Shown: piece after piece, positions 1 through 8,137 of the stretch
Position numbering within the stretch: position 1 is the stretch's first letter
How the letters are laid out: each line of letters starts with the position of its first letter
Source of the DNA: Deltaproteobacteria bacterium
GTDB lineage: Bacteria; Myxococcota_A; Polyangia; DRWM01; JAAZOP01
Assembly (NCBI GenBank): GCA_016218815.1
Contig: JACRCX010000021.1
Location: 38,133-102,132, forward strand
DNA: 64,000 bases
Direction: 5' to 3'
The notes under the pieces: model-generated
What the model saw: the letters and a program-made list of their open reading frames with translations, nothing else
What the model was told of the DNA's origin: nothing
Database searches by the model: none
Program-made: the position numbers and the translations under genes

Positions 1-146
1 GGCTGTTCTGCTACTTCTGGGGCGACGTGGTCGCGCCCTGCATCGGCCAGTGCCGCACGGAGGGGACGGAGTGCCTGGTCGAGGCGGACTGCGCCGCGGG
101 CGAGACGTGCTACCACGGCTACTGCGAGTGGTGCTGTCCGGGGTAG
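1..146 (+). CDS. C-terminal end of a Cys-rich protein (5' end outside window)
   Basis: Reading from base 3, an open frame runs to a TAG at 144-146 and gives a 47-residue tail with nine cysteines, ending in EWCCPG. The Cys spacing and acidic/Gly composition match the exported Cys-rich proteins elsewhere in the window, such as the one at 24543-25637. It has no MYXO-CTERM helix, so the complete protein is more likely a lipoprotein or freely secreted. The neighbouring gene ends 4 bases away on the opposite strand (convergent). Function unknown. Confidence 0.6.
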   Translation, partial: LFCYFWGDVVAPCIGQCRTEGTECLVEADCAAGETCYHGYCEWCCPG

Positions 147-149
147 GCG

Positions 150-992
150 CTACGGGCGTCGCGCGCGGCGGCGCAGTCCGAGCGCCGCGAGAGCGAGCAC
201 GGCGAGCGTGCCGAGCCCGCCGGGGGAGCCCGAGCCGGGCACGGAGCAGTCGCACGCGACCGCCCACGGGTTGTCCTGGAAGCGGAAGGTCGCCATCTGC
301 GAATACTCGGACTCGTTGCCCGACCAGTCGAGCACCATGACGGTGGCCTGCAGGTCCCGGACGGTCGAGATGCCCGGGTAGTTGTGCAGGCAGTTCTGCC
401 AGGCGGGCGACGAGAACGCGCCGAACACGCCGTGGTCGCCCTGAAGCCACACCACACGCGTCTCGACGTCGCTCGACGGATCGTCGACCGCGACGCGCAG
501 CAGCAGCCGGTCGACCGGGACGATGTCGTCGTGCAAGCCCTCGACCGTGACCGAGGCCGCGGCGTGGTCGTCGCAGGCGCCGGAGAGGCTGGTTCCCTCC
601 AGCACGGCGCTCTCGAACGCCGGCGGGGTGGTGTCCGGGCCCGCGCCGGTCGTGAAGGTCCGTGCCGGCAACGGGTCGGGCAGCGTGAGGCGGTAACGCG
701 TCGCCGGCTCCAGCTCGACCTCCGGGATGATCCAGGTCTCGTCCATCGTGCCGCCGGTCGCCTCCACGCGCACCGCGACCGTCGCCAGCGGCTGATCCTC
801 CGGAGCGAGCGTCACCTGGTCGGCGGTGAATCCCCCCTGGACCAGGAAGATCCGCGCGTTGGTCGGCACGCCGGTGGCGCCCTCGGGCGGCAGGGACTCG
901 AGCATCGGGCATTCGCAGGGCGGTGAGGCGCTCGCCGGCGCGGGAGCGGCGGCGAGGACGAGGACGAGCAGCGCGGCGGTCTTGCGAATCAT
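150..992 (-). CDS. Secreted Ig-like domain protein with MYXO-CTERM-like tail
   Basis: A 280-aa exported protein. Residues 1-22 form a signal peptide (MIRKTAALLVLVLAAAPAPA). Residues 30-110 contain a PPEGATGVPTNARIFL motif typical of bacterial SbsA/Big_5-type Ig-like domains. A Cys-x-Cys then precedes a Gly-rich stretch, a hydrophobic helix and a terminal RRRARRP, the tripartite layout of MYXO-CTERM sorting tails cleaved by myxosortase-type proteases. GGAGG lies 6-7 bases before the ATG at 992, which fixes the start. The gene diverges from the beta-helix gene at 1129. Role: probably a surface-anchored structural or binding protein; the substrate is unknown. Confidence 0.8.
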   Translation of the reverse strand: MIRKTAALLVLVLAAAPAPASASPPCECPMLESLPPEGATGVPTNARIFLVQGGFTADQVTLAPEDQPLATVAVRVEATGGTMDETWIIPEVELEPATRYRLTLPDPLPARTFTTGAGPDTTPPAFESAVLEGTSLSGACDDHAAASVTVEGLHDDIVPVDRLLLRVAVDDPSSDVETRVVWLQGDHGVFGAFSSPAWQNCLHNYPGISTVRDLQATVMVLDWSGNESEYSQMATFRFQDNPWAVACDCSVPGSGSPGGLGTLAVLALAALGLRRRARRP

Positions 993-1128
993 GTTTGCCT
1001 CCTTCGTTCGGTCGGGCCCTCCTTACGTACACCGGTGGCGGCGGGATCGCCAGGAACCGACCCCTGCCGACCAACAACCTCCGCTCCGGGCCCTTGCTCG
1101 ATGGTCCGCCGCGGGCTACCGTCTCCGC

Positions 1129-2499
1129 ATGGTGGACACGGACTCCAACGCCGGGCGGATGGTCGTCCTCGTCGTCGTCGCCGCGCTCTCGATGCCGGCG
1201 GTCGCTTTCGCGGCCACGTACCGCGTCGCTCCGCCGCCCGCGGGGGACGACGCCGCCGACGGGAGCGATGCGGCGCCTTGGGCCACGCTCCAGCACGCGG
1301 CGGACTCCGTGGCCGCGGGCGACGAGGTCGTCGTGGCCGACGGGAGCTACGCGGGCTTCGTGCTGACGGCGAGCGGGACGGAAGCCGCGCCGATCGTGTT
1401 CCGCGCGGAAGAGGATGCGGCCGTCATCGACGCGCCACCCGTGCCGGACGGCCCGGGCGTGTGGCTGCAGGGCGACGGCTTCGTGACCGTGGAAGGCTTC
1501 GTCGTCACCGGCGTTCCCGCCGCGGGCATCCGGGTCGCGCGCGCCGGCGGCGGGCAGGCGCAGGGCGTCATCCTTCGCGGCAACAAGGTCGTCGATTCGG
1601 GCGGGGATGCCGGGGCGGCCTGCATCGAAATCGTCGAAGCGGATGGCGCGACGATCGAAGCCGGCGTCCTTCACGGATGCGGCGGCGCGGGCGTCTCGCT
1701 GGGTCCCGTGGACTCGACGGTGGTGCGGAACAACGTGATCTACGGCACGGCGGGCGGCGGGATCGTCGCCGAAGGCGGCGACCGCATTCCCGGTCCGGAC
1801 GGCCTGGTCGTCGTGAACAATACGGTCTCGCTGCCGGAGTCCGGTGGCTGGGCGCTGCGACTCGCCGCGAACGGCGGCATCGGCACCGATAACGTCGCCT
1901 TCGACAACATCCTTCTGAGCGCCGATCTTGCCGCGGGCAGCGTGGCGCTCGAGGGCGACGTCGGCTTCGCCTCCGCGCGGAACGCGGTCGGCGACCGCAT
2001 GAGCACGGACGGCGGCGCGACGCTCGTCACGCTCGCGCGGTTCCAGGCGGAAGGGTACGAGTTGGGCTCGTTCGTCACCGAGCCGGACCGGCTTTTCGTC
2101 GGCGCCGCGACGGACGACTACCGGATCCGCGCCGGCTGCCCGGCGATCGATGCCGGGTTGGCCGAGCTGAATGGGCATCCCGCGGCCGAGGTGGACCTCC
2201 GCGGCACGCATCGGCCGGTCGGGGCGTCGTGGGATCTGGGCGCCTACGAGTTCTGCGCCGGCTGGACCTGCGACGGGGGGGACGCGGATGCCGGTGCGGA
2301 TGTCGGGGGCGACGATGGCGGCGGCGATGCGGATGCGGGCAGCGGCGGGGATGGAGGCGGCTGCGCGTGCCGCCTGGCGGGAGGGGAGGACGCGGGGTGG
2401 ATGGCGGTGCCGCTTGCGATCGGGTTTGCGGTGGTGATGCGGAGGAGGCGGGCACGGAGCGGGAAGGAACCACCGATGGACACCGATGGACACCGATAG
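1129..2499 (+). CDS. Parallel beta-helix surface protein, MYXO-CTERM-like tail
   Basis: A 456-aa exported protein. I start it at the ATG 1129 because a compact signal peptide follows (hydrophobic core MVVLVVVAALSMPAVAFA, cleavage near AFA-A); a second ATG at 1159 is possible. The body (about residues 30-370) has the repeated V-x-N/x-GN-x-V pattern of right-handed beta-helix (pectate-lyase-like) proteins, beginning with a WATLQHAADSVAAGD segment seen in choice-of-anchor beta-helix families. A D/G/A-rich linker leads to CACR, a hydrophobic helix and a basic cluster. After that the frame runs on into a dispersed repeat and ends in GKEPPMDTDGHR; this extension is not part of a normal sorting tail. 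Substrate (polysaccharide or adhesion) unknown. Confidence 0.8.
   Translation: MVDTDSNAGRMVVLVVVAALSMPAVAFAATYRVAPPPAGDDAADGSDAAPWATLQHAADSVAAGDEVVVADGSYAGFVLTASGTEAAPIVFRAEEDAAVIDAPPVPDGPGVWLQGDGFVTVEGFVVTGVPAAGIRVARAGGGQAQGVILRGNKVVDSGGDAGAACIEIVEADGATIEAGVLHGCGGAGVSLGPVDSTVVRNNVIYGTAGGGIVAEGGDRIPGPDGLVVVNNTVSLPESGGWALRLAANGGIGTDNVAFDNILLSADLAAGSVALEGDVGFASARNAVGDRMSTDGGATLVTLARFQAEGYELGSFVTEPDRLFVGAATDDYRIRAGCPAIDAGLAELNGHPAAEVDLRGTHRPVGASWDLGAYEFCAGWTCDGGDADAGADVGGDDGGGDADAGSGGDGGGCACRLAGGEDAGWMAVPLAIGFAVVMRRRRARSGKEPPMDTDGHR
2469..2499 (+). repeat. Dispersed repeat family D (MDTDGHR repeat), copy 1
   Basis: Two and a half tandem copies of the decamer ACCGATGGAC end in ACCGATAG. This copy supplies the last codons and the stop codon of the beta-helix gene. 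Other copies lie at 16435-16467, 45317-45350, 62597-62629 and 63865-63891. Confidence 0.85.
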
Positions 2500-2596
2500 G
2501 GGAGGGCGCGGAGAGGGACCTCGGGGGGGGAGCGGTCTTTAGTTGCCGGTCGTTGGTTGGGGCACGGGGAATCGCGGGTTGTCAGGGAGGCGCACG

Positions 2597-5500
2597 ATGC
2601 CGGGAGACGGTCCGAAGAGCGACGCGCGGAGCTTCGAGCGGCGGCTGTTCATCATCGTCGCCGCGGCCATGATGCTGTCCTGGGCGTCGGGCGCGGCGGC
2701 GCAGCAGGTGGGCGTGACCGACCCGCTCGAGAAGGTCCGGCCGGCCTTTGCGGTGCCTGCCGTTACCGAGGCGCGGATCGACGCGGCGCGGAACGAGTTC
2801 GAAGCGTTCCAGATCGTCATCGGCGGCGGGACGTCGGGAGTGACCGGCGTGACCGCCGAGGTCTCGGGGCTCGATGGGCCCGGCGGGGCGCGGATCGACG
2901 CCGCGGAGTTCGTGCTGTACCGCGTCGGACTGTACGACGTCGTCACGCCGTCGAACACCGAAGGCGCGGTCGGGCCGTGGCCCGATCCGCTGATCCCCGA
3001 GGTGGACACGTACGTGGGGGAGCGGCGAAACGGGTTTCCCTTCGACGTCCCGGCCGGCCAGAGCCGGGCGATCTGGGTCGAGGTGCTGGTGCCGCCCGTG
3101 GCCGAACCGGGAGATTACACCGGCTCGGTCACGGTGACCGGGACCGGTCTGCCGTCCACCGTGGTTCCCGTGACGCTGCGCGTGCGCGGCTTCGATCTGC
3201 CGTCGACCGCGACGCTCAAGTCGGCCTTCGGAATGGGCTGGAACGACGCCTGCCTGGCGCACCGCGGCTCGTACGCCGCCTGCGGCGATGCGGGTGTCGA
3301 GGAGTTCCACGCGCTCTACGCGCGCGCGGCGCTCGACCACCGCATCTCGATCGAAACCGTCGTCTACGCCGGTCCGATCTCCGACGACTGGATCCAATTC
3401 GACGCGGTCTACGCCCCGCTCCTGGACGGCACGGCCCGCACGCGCCTGGCGGGCGCGAAGCTGACCACCATCCGGCTGATGACGGCCGACGCGGCGCAGA
3501 TGGTTTGGTGGCACGATCACTTCGCGTCGCGCGGGTGGCTCGGCGCGCTCTTCGACTACACCTGCGACGAGCCGCCCGCGGGCTGCATGTTCTCGGACAT
3601 CCCGCCGCGCGCCGCGTCGGTCCACGCGGCGGGCCTGCGCACCCTGGTCACGATGGGCATCGACGAGCTGACGACCTACGACCTCTTCGACGACGTCGAC
3701 ATCGTCACGCCCGTGGTCAATTACATGCATCCGCGCGGCACGACCGACCGGCGCGCCGAGTACGATCCGTTCCTCGCCCGCTCCGCGGACAAGGAGCTGT
3801 GGTGGTACCAGTCGTGCATGTCGCACGGCTGCGGCACCGGGTGCTCGGCGACGACCGACCCGTGGTACACCGGCTGGCCGTCGTACGTGATCGACGCCTC
3901 GGGCATCCAGGCCCGCGCGATGGAGTGGCTCTCGTTCCGCTTCCGGATCACCGGCGAGCTGTACTTCCAGACGACGCACAAGCTGGTCACCGCGTGGAGC
4001 GACCAGTGCGACTTCTCCGGCAACGGCGACGGAACCCTTTTCTACCCCGGCCGCCCCGACCGCATCGGCGGTACCACGGACATCCCGGTCGAATCGATCC
4101 GCCTGAAGCTCATCCGCGAGGGGATGGAGGACTACGAGTACCTCCACCGCCTGGAAGAACTGGGCGACCGCGCCACGGCGGAGGCCGAGGCCGCGGCGCT
4201 CTTCCCATCGGCGTACGAGGTAACCGGCTCGACACCGGCCGAGCTGTACGCCGCACGCGCGCGGCTCGCGGACCGCATCGAGGAGCTGATGGGCGCGGAC
4301 GCGGATGCGGATGCCGACGCGGACGCCGACGCGGATGCCGACGCCGACGCGGACGCCGACGCCGATGCGACGGAGGACGCGACGGGCGAGGCGACTTGCG
4401 ATCCGACCGCGTGCGAGGAAGCCTGCCGGCCGTATACGTTCCGGGGATGCACCGCCGCGGGCGTGTGCGTCTGCATGGATCAACCCGAGTGCCCGCCCGT
4501 CGACCCGATACCGTCCGACGACGGCTGTTCCTGCCGCGCCGCGGGGGGCTTGGGCGGGGGAGGGTGGATCGTGATGGCGCTGGCGGCCTTGGTGATCGGG
4601 CTCCGCCGGCGATTCCGCAGCGCGGCGCCCCTGGCCGCGCTGGCCTGCGTCCTTGCCGCATCGTCGGCGCAGGGCGCGACCTACGAAGTCGGGCCGGCGA
4701 TGCCGCTGGCCGAGGTCGGCGACGTGCCGTGGGAGGCGCTCGCGCCGGGCGACCTCGTGCTCATCCACTGGCGCGACACGCCCTACAACGACAAGTTCGT
4801 CGTCGCCGCACAAGGCACCGAAGCCCTGCCCGTCGTCGTCCGCGGCGTCCCGAACGAGGCGGGACAGCTCCCCGTCATCGACGGCAACGGCGCGTCGACC
4901 CGCGACGCCCTCGACTTCTGGAACGAGGATCGCGGCGTGATCAAGATCGGCGGGTCGAACACGCCGTCGTGCGACCAGCCCGACTGCGTCCCGAGCTGGA
5001 TCACGATCGAGAATCTCGATGTCCGCTCCGCCCGGCCGCCGTACTCCTTCACCAGCTCGCGCGGCGGCGGCGATTTTGCCGACAACGCCGCGTCGATCTA
5101 CGTCGAGGTCGGCAGCAACATCACCATCCGGCACTGCGTGCTCCACGACTCGGGAAACGGCCTGTTCATCGGCGTCTACGACGGCCTGACGCGCGACGTC
5201 CTGGTCGAGGGCAACTGGATCTACGACAACGGCAACGAGGGCTCCATCTACGAGCACAACAGCTACACCGCCGCGATGGGCATCACGTTCCAGTACAACC
5301 ACTACGGTCCGCTGCGCGCCGGCTGCGGCGGCAACAACCTCAAGGACCGGTCCGCCGGCCTCGTCGTCCGCTACAACTGGATCGAGAACGGCAATCGACA
5401 GCTCGACCTCGTCGACGGCGAGGACTCTCCCGTGGTCGTCGACGATCCTCGCTACCGCCGCACCTTCGTCTACGGCAATCTCCTGATCGAGGCCGACGGC

Positions 5501-6319
5501 GAGGGCAACAGCCAGATCCTCCACTACGGCGGCGACAGCGGCGACGAGAGCATCTACCGCAAGGGCACGCTCTACTTCTACAACAACACCGTCGTCTCCA
5601 CCCGGGGTGGCAATACCACCCTGTTCCGCCTGTCGAGCAACGACGAGCACTGCGACGCGCGCAACAACATCTTCTACGTCACCGCCGACGGCGGCGCACT
5701 TGCCCTCACCGCCGGCACCGGCGTGCTCGATCTCTCCCACAACTGGATGAAGCCGGGGTACGTCGCTACCCACGACACGCTCGAAGGGACGATCAACGAC
5801 GACGGCACGTCCGTCGGCGGCGCCTCGCCCGGCTTCGCCAGCGAGTCGACCCAGGACTTCCACCTCGATACCGGCTCGCCCTGCCTCAACGCCGGCATGG
5901 ACCTCCTGTCCGATGTCCTGCCCGGCAACGACGTCTTGTGGCAGTACGTCGTCCATCAGGCGTCCGAGCCGCGACCCTTCGAGCCGCCGCTCGACCTCGG
6001 CGCCTTCGAGCGCTGCGTCTCCGGCGCGTGCGGCGCCGCCGACGCGGACGGGGACGCGGATGCGGATGCCGATGCGGACGCGGACGCCGACTCGTCCGCC
6101 GATGCGGACTCTTCCGCGGATGCGGATGCGTCCCCCGACACCTCCGGCGATACCTCGACCGACTCCGGAGACGGCTCGACCGGGGACGACGGCTCCGGCG
6201 ACGGCTGCGGCTGCCGCACGACGCGCGGCTCGCCGGCATCCGTGCCGCTATTGTGGCTGGGCCTCTGGGCTCTCCTTCGCAAGCGTTCGTCCCTGGCGCC
6301 CAGACCCGGATCGCGCTAG
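2597..6319 (+). CDS. Tandem surface proteins in one ORF: DUF4091 protein fused to parallel beta-helix protein
   Basis: One uninterrupted frame encodes 1,240 residues. From the ATG at 2597 come a signal peptide (FIIVAAAMMLSWASGAAA), then a glycoside-hydrolase-like protein ending in the DUF4091 signature (LFYPG ... IRLKLIREGMEDYEYL, about residues 480-520), an Asp-Ala linker (about 566-595), Cys-rich segment and a complete MYXO-CTERM-like tail (DDGCSC, hydrophobic helix, GLRRRFR, about 636-675). Directly after the Arg cluster comes a second signal-peptide-like segment (APLAALACVLAASSAQGA), a right-handed beta-helix domain (about 695-1148), a second Asp-Ala linker and a second tail (GCGCR, helix, LRKR). 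In-frame ATG 4574 and GTG 4592 could start the second protein inside the first tail. Either a natural polyprotein, overlapping translation, or fusion by loss of a stop codon. Confidence 0.8.
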   Translation: MPGDGPKSDARSFERRLFIIVAAAMMLSWASGAAAQQVGVTDPLEKVRPAFAVPAVTEARIDAARNEFEAFQIVIGGGTSGVTGVTAEVSGLDGPGGARIDAAEFVLYRVGLYDVVTPSNTEGAVGPWPDPLIPEVDTYVGERRNGFPFDVPAGQSRAIWVEVLVPPVAEPGDYTGSVTVTGTGLPSTVVPVTLRVRGFDLPSTATLKSAFGMGWNDACLAHRGSYAACGDAGVEEFHALYARAALDHRISIETVVYAGPISDDWIQFDAVYAPLLDGTARTRLAGAKLTTIRLMTADAAQMVWWHDHFASRGWLGALFDYTCDEPPAGCMFSDIPPRAASVHAAGLRTLVTMGIDELTTYDLFDDVDIVTPVVNYMHPRGTTDRRAEYDPFLARSADKELWWYQSCMSHGCGTGCSATTDPWYTGWPSYVIDASGIQARAMEWLSFRFRITGELYFQTTHKLVTAWSDQCDFSGNGDGTLFYPGRPDRIGGTTDIPVESIRLKLIREGMEDYEYLHRLEELGDRATAEAEAAALFPSAYEVTGSTPAELYAARARLADRIEELMGADADADADADADADADADADADADATEDATGEATCDPTACEEACRPYTFRGCTAAGVCVCMDQPECPPVDPIPSDDGCSCRAAGGLGGGGWIVMALAALVIGLRRRFRSAAPLAALACVLAASSAQGATYEVGPAMPLAEVGDVPWEALAPGDLVLIHWRDTPYNDKFVVAAQGTEALPVVVRGVPNEAGQLPVIDGNGASTRDALDFWNEDRGVIKIGGSNTPSCDQPDCVPSWITIENLDVRSARPPYSFTSSRGGGDFADNAASIYVEVGSNITIRHCVLHDSGNGLFIGVYDGLTRDVLVEGNWIYDNGNEGSIYEHNSYTAAMGITFQYNHYGPLRAGCGGNNLKDRSAGLVVRYNWIENGNRQLDLVDGEDSPVVVDDPRYRRTFVYGNLLIEADGEGNSQILHYGGDSGDESIYRKGTLYFYNNTVVSTRGGNTTLFRLSSNDEHCDARNNIFYVTADGGALALTAGTGVLDLSHNWMKPGYVATHDTLEGTINDDGTSVGGASPGFASESTQDFHLDTGSPCLNAGMDLLSDVLPGNDVLWQYVVHQASEPRPFEPPLDLGAFERCVSGACGAADADGDADADADADADADSSADADSSADADASPDTSGDTSTDSGDGSTGDDGSGDGCGCRTTRGSPASVPLLWLGLWALLRKRSSLAPRPGSR

Positions 6320-6355
6320 AAACCGCGCCTCCGGACGAAGGGCCTCCCGCCGGGA

Positions 6356-6423
6356 CCAAGAACCAATCACCAACAACCAACACCCCCCTGCCCGGACCAA
6401 CAACCAATAACCAAGAACCAATG
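6356..6423 (+). repeat. Dispersed repeat family A (ACCAATAACCAAGA)
   Basis: The 100-base spacer between two genes consists largely of ACCAA(T/C)AACCAA-type units and ends in AACCAATG, whose ATG is the start codon used for the next gene. Related copies are at 13420-13456 and 20499-20545, and one is embedded in a coding region at 10993-11037. Confidence 0.75.
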
Positions 6424-8049
6424 ACTTCCTTCCTCCTCCCTCCTCCCGACGCCGATCCGGCACCACCGCTCGAGGCCGATGCGTCCCTCCCTCCCTTGCG
6501 AGCCCGACTGCTCGGTCGCGCCTCCCGCGTCGTCGCCTGGGCCATCGTCGTCACCGCGCTGGCGTACGCCATCGACGGGCTCGCGGGCCTGGAACTGCTC
6601 CCGCCGTGGAAGACGCTGCTGCCCGGCGGCGCCGGCGAGCCCGCTCCCGCGCGCGAGGTGTCGCGCGAACGCATCGTCGCCGCCACGGGAGACCTGGACC
6701 GCACGCTCGACGCCCTGCTCGCGCGACCGCCGCGGGCCGCTGCCTCGTCCGTCGTCCGCGGCCCCGGCGCGACGACCGCCGCTGCCTCGCTCGCCGTCGT
6801 GGCGCACGAGCCCGCGAGCGCGGACGCCGGCCCGGGGCCGACGCTCGCGAGTGCCCTCGACGCGTCTCTCTCTGCCGCGCCCGACGGAACGATTCAGCCG
6901 CTGGAGAACCCGTGCCTGCGTGAAGAGCACGGCGCGTGCCTCGAGCGCGCCATGGATCGCTTCTACGCCGCCCTTCGCCGCACCGCGCTGGGCGAGAAGG
7001 ACGCGGTCACCCGCATCTCCCACTTCGGCGACTCGATCATCATCGAGGATCTCTGGACCGCGACCGTCCGCAAGCGCATGCAGGAGCGTTTCGGCGACGG
7101 CGGTCCCGGGTTTCTGTTCCTCGCCCGACCGTGGGAGTGGTACGGGCACCTGGACGTCGAGCTGAAGTTCACCGACGCCTGGCACTTCTACCGCGTCACG
7201 AACGGCCACGCGCACGACAACCTCTACGGCTACGGCGGCGTCAGCTTCGTCGCGGGCGGGCCGGGCGCCAAGGCTACCTACGCCACGGTCTCCGAGGGAC
7301 CCGTCGGTCGCGCCGTCTCGCGCTGCGAGGTCTACTACCTGGGCCAGCCCGAAGGCGGCGACGTCCAGGTCTCCGTCGATGGCGTCGTCGCCGACACGTT
7401 CTCGACCGAGGCCCCGTCCGTCGGCTCCGGCTTCCACCTGGTCCGCATGCCCGATGGTCCGCACACCGTCGTCGTCCAGTCCGCCGGCGGCGGCCCCGTG
7501 CGCCTGTTCGGCGTGACGCTCGAGCGCGACGGCCCCGGCGTCGTCTACGACGGCATCGGCCTGCTCGGCGCCTCCGCCCGCGCGCTGCTCGAACCCGACG
7601 AGGCGCACTGGAAGGAGCAGTTCGCACACCGCCGCCCGGATCTCGTCGTGCTCACCTTCGGCACCAACGAGAGTGATCACGACCTGTCGATGAGCGGCTA
7701 CCGCGAGCAACTCCAGCGCGTGGTGCGGCGCATCCGCGCCGTCGCACCGTTCGCCTCCTGCCTGCTGGCCGGTCCTCCCGACCGCGGCGACCCCAACACC
7801 CGCGAGACACGGTCGATCATCCCCAAGCTCGTCGCCGTCCAGCGCGAGATCGCGCTGGCGGAAGGCTGCGCTTTCTGGGACACGTTCACCGCCATGGGCG
7901 GCAAGAACACGATGTGGCGCTGGTATGCCTCCAACCCGCGCCGAGCCTTCGGCGACCTCACGCACATGGCCCCCGCCGGCGGCGAGATCCTCGGCGACCT
8001 CCTTCACGCCGCCCTCCTGCAGGGCTTCGTCGACTACCTCGCCCGCTGA
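6421..8049 (+). CDS. SGNH/GDSL-type esterase or O-acyltransferase, membrane anchored
   Basis: 542 aa. An N-terminal cytoplasmic tail and one membrane helix (VVAWAIVVTALAYAIDGLAGL, about residues 38-58) would place the rest in the periplasm. The SGNH catalytic pattern is visible: HFGDS with Ser205, FGTNES (block III, about 413-418) and DLTH with Asp512 and His515. The same RI-x-HFGDS and RFGD-x-GPGF motifs occur in the LysM-SGNH protein at 10691, so the two are paralogues. With the MBOAT gene at 13472 this suggests transfer or removal of O-acetyl groups on envelope glycans, as in AlgI/AlgX/AlgJ or PatA/PatB systems; that role is inferred. The start codon falls at the end of a repeat, without a clear ribosome binding site. 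Confidence 0.8.
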   Translation: MTSFLLPPPDADPAPPLEADASLPPLRARLLGRASRVVAWAIVVTALAYAIDGLAGLELLPPWKTLLPGGAGEPAPAREVSRERIVAATGDLDRTLDALLARPPRAAASSVVRGPGATTAAASLAVVAHEPASADAGPGPTLASALDASLSAAPDGTIQPLENPCLREEHGACLERAMDRFYAALRRTALGEKDAVTRISHFGDSIIIEDLWTATVRKRMQERFGDGGPGFLFLARPWEWYGHLDVELKFTDAWHFYRVTNGHAHDNLYGYGGVSFVAGGPGAKATYATVSEGPVGRAVSRCEVYYLGQPEGGDVQVSVDGVVADTFSTEAPSVGSGFHLVRMPDGPHTVVVQSAGGGPVRLFGVTLERDGPGVVYDGIGLLGASARALLEPDEAHWKEQFAHRRPDLVVLTFGTNESDHDLSMSGYREQLQRVVRRIRAVAPFASCLLAGPPDRGDPNTRETRSIIPKLVAVQREIALAEGCAFWDTFTAMGGKNTMWRWYASNPRRAFGDLTHMAPAGGEILGDLLHAALLQGFVDYLAR

Positions 8050-8137
8050 TCGGCCCACGTGGTCGCGGTCGCGGGCACGGGTGGAAGCCCGCGGTGCCCG
8101 GCGGCCTGGGCGAGGAGGATCTTCGCGGCGAGCGGGT

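Noticed and set aside
2582..5956. 1,124-codon open frame on the minus strand
   Set aside because: It is a GC-driven antisense shadow of the DUF4091/beta-helix ORF: composition is Val/Asp/Arg/Gly monotony, no domain, no signal peptide, while the plus strand has clear domains.
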